In this document: piece by piece, positions 61,406 through 64,000 of the stretch
Layout of the letters: each line of letters begins with the position of its first letter
How positions within the stretch are numbered: position 1 is the first letter of the stretch
DNA from: Cognatishimia activa
GTDB taxonomy: Bacteria > Pseudomonadota > Alphaproteobacteria > Rhodobacterales > Rhodobacteraceae
Direction of reading: 5' to 3'
NCBI RefSeq assembly: GCF_017798205.1
Contig: NZ_CP060010.1
Span: 2,294,001-2,358,000 of the forward strand
DNA length: 64,000 nt
Made by a program: the position numbers and the translations under genes
The notes under the pieces: generated by a model
The model's input: the letters and a program-made list of their open reading frames with translations, nothing else
Database searches by the model: none
Told to the model about the DNA's origin: nothing

Positions 61406-63193
61406 TTAGTGACCGTCGACCGCGCCACCCGCACCGCGTGGGATGCGTACGCTTTCGACCAGATCTTTGATCTCCTGTGGGGTCTCTTTGGTCATGCCAG
61501 ACACGACATACGCGACACCAAAGTTCACCGCCGCGCCGATGACGCCGAAGGAGGTGGACTTCACTGGGCCAAGCAGCGGGTCCGCATCCGTGAAGGAGTT
61601 GGTGCCCGGTACAAAGAACCAGCCTTTGTGCAGGAAGATGTACAGCAGCGTGACAACCAGACCTGCCAGCATGCCCGCAACCGCGCCCGCGTTGTTGATG
61701 CGGGTCGAGAAGATCCCCATCATCAGCGCCGGGAAGATCGAGGCAGCGGCAAGGCCAAAGGCCAGGGCCACGGTTTGCGCTGCAAAGCCTGGAGGGTTCA
61801 GGCCAAGCAGAACCGCAACCACGATCGCCGCTGCCATAGACAGACGCGCTGCCATCAGTTCAGAGCGTTCAGACATATTTGGTGTCAGCTGACCTTTCAG
61901 CAGATCATGCGACACCGCCGAAGAGATTGCCAGCAACAGACCCGCTGCCGTGGACAGCGCCGCCGCCAGACCACCAGCCGCGACCAGACCGATCACCCAA
62001 CCAGGCAGGTTTGCGATTTCTGGGTTCGCGAGAACCAGAATGTCACGGTTGAATTTGGTCAGCTCGTTGCCGGCCCAGCCGTTGGCTTCTGCTTTAGCTT
62101 GTAAGTCCGCACTCTTGTCGTTGTAGTACTGGATCTTGCCGTCGCCGTTCTTGTCTTCCCAATCCAGCAGACCGGTTTTCTGCCAGGTTTCCATCCAGGC
62201 ATACTCAGGGTCCGTTTGGATTTGCTCGACGCTCACAGCTTCGCCATCCGTGCCATTTGGCCACATCAGCTCTGAGATGTTCAGACGCGCCATCGCACCC
62301 ACCGCAGGAGCGGTCAGATAGAGCAGGGCGATGAACACCAGCGTCCAACCCGCAGACCAACGTGCATCAGAAACCTTAGGAACGGTAAAGAAGCGCATGA
62401 TCACGTGGGGCAGACCCGCAGTACCGATCATCAGAGACAGGGTGAAGAGCACCATGTTGATGGTCGAGCCATGCGCGGCTGTGTATTCCTTAAAGCCCAG
62501 ATCAGTGACGATTTGGTCCAGTTTCACCAAGAGTGGCTCGCCAGAACCGGTGTGCTCACCAAAGAGACCCAGCGCAGGGATCGGCGTGCCTGTCAGCTGC
62601 AGCGAAATAAAGACCGCAGGGATTGTATAAGCGGTGATCAGAACGCAATACTGCGCCACCTGCGTATAGGTCACACCCTTCATGCCGCCGAAAACAGCAT
62701 AGGCGAAAACCACACAAGAGCCGATCAGCAGCCCCCAGAAGGCGTCGATTTCAAGGAAGCGGCCAAAGGCAATGCCCACGCCCTGCATCTGACCGATCAC
62801 ATAGGTGATAGAGGCAACCAGCAGACAGATCACAGCCACCAGACGCGCGGTCGGGGAATAGAAACGGTCGCCGATGAATTCAGACACAGTGAACTTGCCG
62901 AACTTCCGCAGGTAAGGGGCCAGCAGAAGCGCCAGCAGCACATAGCCGCCAGTCCAGCCCATCAGGAAGGACGAGTTGTCATAGCCGGTGAAAGCAATCA
63001 GGCCCGCCATCGAAATAAACGATGCCGCAGACATCCAGTCCGCTGCCGTCGCCATACCGTTGGTGACAGGGTGAACGCCGCGACCCGCTGCGTAGAATTC
63101 CGAGGTGGATCCCGCACGGGCCCAAACCGCGATGCCGATGTAAAGCGCGAAAGAAGCGCCTACAAACAGCAGGTTAAGAGTAAACTGATCCAT
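61406..63193 (-). CDS. Sodium:solute symporter, acetate/monocarboxylate type, large subunit
   Basis: 595 residues, about 13 membrane helices of the SSS (LeuT-fold) family. Sodium/substrate region: GMATAADWMSAASFISMAGL near residue 47 and AAALSTAAGLLLAISSAVSH near 405. Between helices about residue 310-390 there is an external insert of some 80 residues holding an EF-hand-like loop, DKNGDGKIQYYND. This insert and the small partner gene upstream fit the two-part symporters of the VC_2705 type, which import acetate, lactate or similar acids. It starts 3 bp after the small-subunit stop. Confidence 0.92.
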   Translation of the reverse strand: MDQFTLNLLFVGASFALYIGIAVWARAGSTSEFYAAGRGVHPVTNGMATAADWMSAASFISMAGLIAFTGYDNSSFLMGWTGGYVLLALLLAPYLRKFGKFTVSEFIGDRFYSPTARLVAVICLLVASITYVIGQMQGVGIAFGRFLEIDAFWGLLIGSCVVFAYAVFGGMKGVTYTQVAQYCVLITAYTIPAVFISLQLTGTPIPALGLFGEHTGSGEPLLVKLDQIVTDLGFKEYTAAHGSTINMVLFTLSLMIGTAGLPHVIMRFFTVPKVSDARWSAGWTLVFIALLYLTAPAVGAMARLNISELMWPNGTDGEAVSVEQIQTDPEYAWMETWQKTGLLDWEDKNGDGKIQYYNDKSADLQAKAEANGWAGNELTKFNRDILVLANPEIANLPGWVIGLVAAGGLAAALSTAAGLLLAISSAVSHDLLKGQLTPNMSERSELMAARLSMAAAIVVAVLLGLNPPGFAAQTVALAFGLAAASIFPALMMGIFSTRINNAGAVAGMLAGLVVTLLYIFLHKGWFFVPGTNSFTDADPLLGPVKSTSFGVIGAAVNFGVAYVVSGMTKETPQEIKDLVESVRIPRGAGGAVDGH

Positions 63194-63196
63194 AAT

Positions 63197-63454
63197 TTAG
63201 TCCTCGTCCACGCCGAATTCGTGATCCAGCTTGTTCATCCGCCAGGCGTAAAAGAAGATCAGCGCCAGAAAGACCAGGATCGAGCCTTGCTGGGCGAACC
63301 AGAAGCCAAGATCGCTGCCGCCGACAGAGATGCCGGACAGCATGGGGCGCAGGAGAATCCCGAACCCGAAAGAGACCAGCGCCCAGATAATAAGGCTGAT
63401 CCGAATGAGCCGCACATTGGCTGCCCAATATGCGTTGTTGTCGTTTTGGGACAT
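63197..63454 (-). CDS. DUF4212 sodium:solute symporter small subunit
   Basis: 85 residues from ATG 63454, upstream of which AAGGAGGAC lies at a somewhat long distance; the frame to 63535 extends through that ribosome site and is rejected. Two membrane helices (LIRISLIIWALVSFGFGILL and GFWFAQQGSILVFLALIFFY) and the ending NKLDHEFGVDED are typical of DUF4212. It is made with the large subunit and is presumed to stabilise or assist it. Confidence 0.92.
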   Translation of the reverse strand: MSQNDNNAYWAANVRLIRISLIIWALVSFGFGILLRPMLSGISVGGSDLGFWFAQQGSILVFLALIFFYAWRMNKLDHEFGVDED

Positions 63455-63509
63455 GATTAGAAAGTCCTCCTTCTTTTTCCCACCGCCCTCGTTGGGGGCC
63501 TTTTGAGCA

Positions 63510-64000
63510 TTATTGAGTGGCGTTGGAGACCACATTGCTCAGGTTGGACGCGATCTCCTCAATCGCCCCCATTGCATCGATGCGTGTGAGCGCATCGGCA
63601 TTCTCGTAATAGGCAATCAGCGGCGCGGTCTGCGCGTGATAGGCCGTCAGGCGCTGGGCGACGGTCTCTGCCTTGTCGTCCGCGCGCCGTTTCATGTCTG
63701 TGGAGCCGCATTTGTCGCAGGTGCCTGCGGTGGCGGTTGGCTTGAATGTTTCGTGATAGCCTTCGCCGCAATTGCCGCAGGTAAAACGTCCCGAAATCCG
63801 TTCGACCATGGCGCTGTCATCAACCTCGAGGCTGATGGCAGCGTTGATTTTCTGGCCCCGTTTCGCGAGCAGATCGCCAAGCGCATCGGCCTGCACCGTG
63901 GTGCGCGGGAAGCCATCAAGGATCACGCCCTTGGAGCAGTCTGGCTCATCTAGCCTGTCTGATAGGATCGCGATCACGATGTCATCGCTCACCAGCCCGC
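63510..64000 (-). CDS. adk: Adenylate kinase, C-terminal part (runs off window)
   Basis: About 163 residues are inside the window; the N-terminal P-loop region lies beyond 64000. Visible: GLVSDDIVIAILSDRL, the substrate-binding VILDGFPRTTVQADAL, and a LID domain with four Cys (CGNCGEGYH and GTCDKCGST) that would bind zinc. The ending has the helical pattern AQRLTAYHAQTAPLIAYYEN. It converts ATP plus AMP to two ADP in the cytoplasm. It is the only clear housekeeping gene in the window. The symporter small subunit lies 55 bp downstream on the same strand. Confidence 0.95.
   Translation of the reverse strand, partial: GLVSDDIVIAILSDRLDEPDCSKGVILDGFPRTTVQADALGDLLAKRGQKINAAISLEVDDSAMVERISGRFTCGNCGEGYHETFKPTATAGTCDKCGSTDMKRRADDKAETVAQRLTAYHAQTAPLIAYYENADALTRIDAMGAIEEIASNLSNVVSNATQ

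Noticed and set aside
60953-62104. Rightward frame of 383 codons spanning two leftward genes
   Set aside because: Spans a gene boundary and has shadow composition; no recognisable domain.
62405-63460. Long rightward frame of 351 codons opposite the symporter
   Set aside because: Antisense shadow of hydrophobic codons (charged, Gln/His-rich), covering the real symporter and small-subunit genes.

Overview
The window looks like chromosomal DNA from a marine alphaproteobacterium of the Roseobacter/Rhodobacteraceae type. This is inferred from the gene families: several ABC uptake systems, a fused TRAP transporter with a TAXI binding protein, a sodium:solute symporter paired with a DUF4212 small subunit, an intradiol hydroxyquinol route, many LysR and LacI regulators, and tightly overlapping operons. 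No rRNA, tRNA, CRISPR array, insertion sequence, phage gene or replication origin was seen. Nearly all of the window is nutrient uptake and catabolism, arranged as self-contained cassettes, each with its own transporter and regulator.

Layout. (1) 95-17473: a large LacI-controlled catabolic cluster. Two genes run leftward (amidohydrolase, double NTF2/SnoaL-like protein). A long rightward series runs from 2087: a CUT1-type ABC importer (ATPase, binding protein, two permeases), GMC oxidoreductase, SnoaL-like protein, HisD-family dehydrogenase, second double SnoaL-like protein, SDR, LacI repressor, third double SnoaL-like protein, bicupin, short MetE-like zinc protein, alpha/beta hydrolase and RraA-like protein. 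Two strong palindromes flank the divergent promoter. I do not recognise the pathway. (2) 17630-20292: LysR regulator, small ORF, SbtA-like bicarbonate transporter and a PII/SbtB-like protein, ending in a good terminator. (3) 20328-27054: TauE-type permease, class III aminotransferase, amidase, LysR, and a three-gene group (F420-reductase-like, ABM domain with membrane tail, DJ-1/PfpI). (4) 27197-34734: LacI-regulated CUT1 importer with a GH63/MGH-type glycosidase, probably for a glycosylated compatible solute; both permeases have unusual extra domains. (5) 34965-44904: a small secreted orphan, then a LysR-controlled hydroxyquinol cluster (maleylacetate reductase, Tat-exported Liv-type binding protein with LivGFHM parts, FAD phenol hydroxylase, hydroxyquinol 1,2-dioxygenase). 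(6) 45018-50820: DUF1415 protein of foreign appearance and a peptide/opine-type ABC importer with a fused double ATPase. (7) 51006-60741: LysR, TAXI-TRAP importer, formylglycine-type sulfatase, aldehyde dehydrogenase, ketopantoate-reductase-like enzyme and ThDP-dependent enzyme, plausibly an organosulfate oxidation route. (8) 60806-64000: hypothetical membrane protein, sodium:solute symporter with small subunit, and the C-terminal part of adenylate kinase running off the window.

Working together: each cassette couples import to oxidation, cleavage or decarboxylation of one substrate class. Four of the transport operons carry a GC-rich hairpin directly after the binding-protein gene, which fits the need for more binding protein than permease. 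The two cassettes most likely to be undescribed are region 1 (seven NTF2-like domains in one operon system) and region 7 (sulfatase plus a hydroxyacid-oxoacid-aldehyde-acid series).
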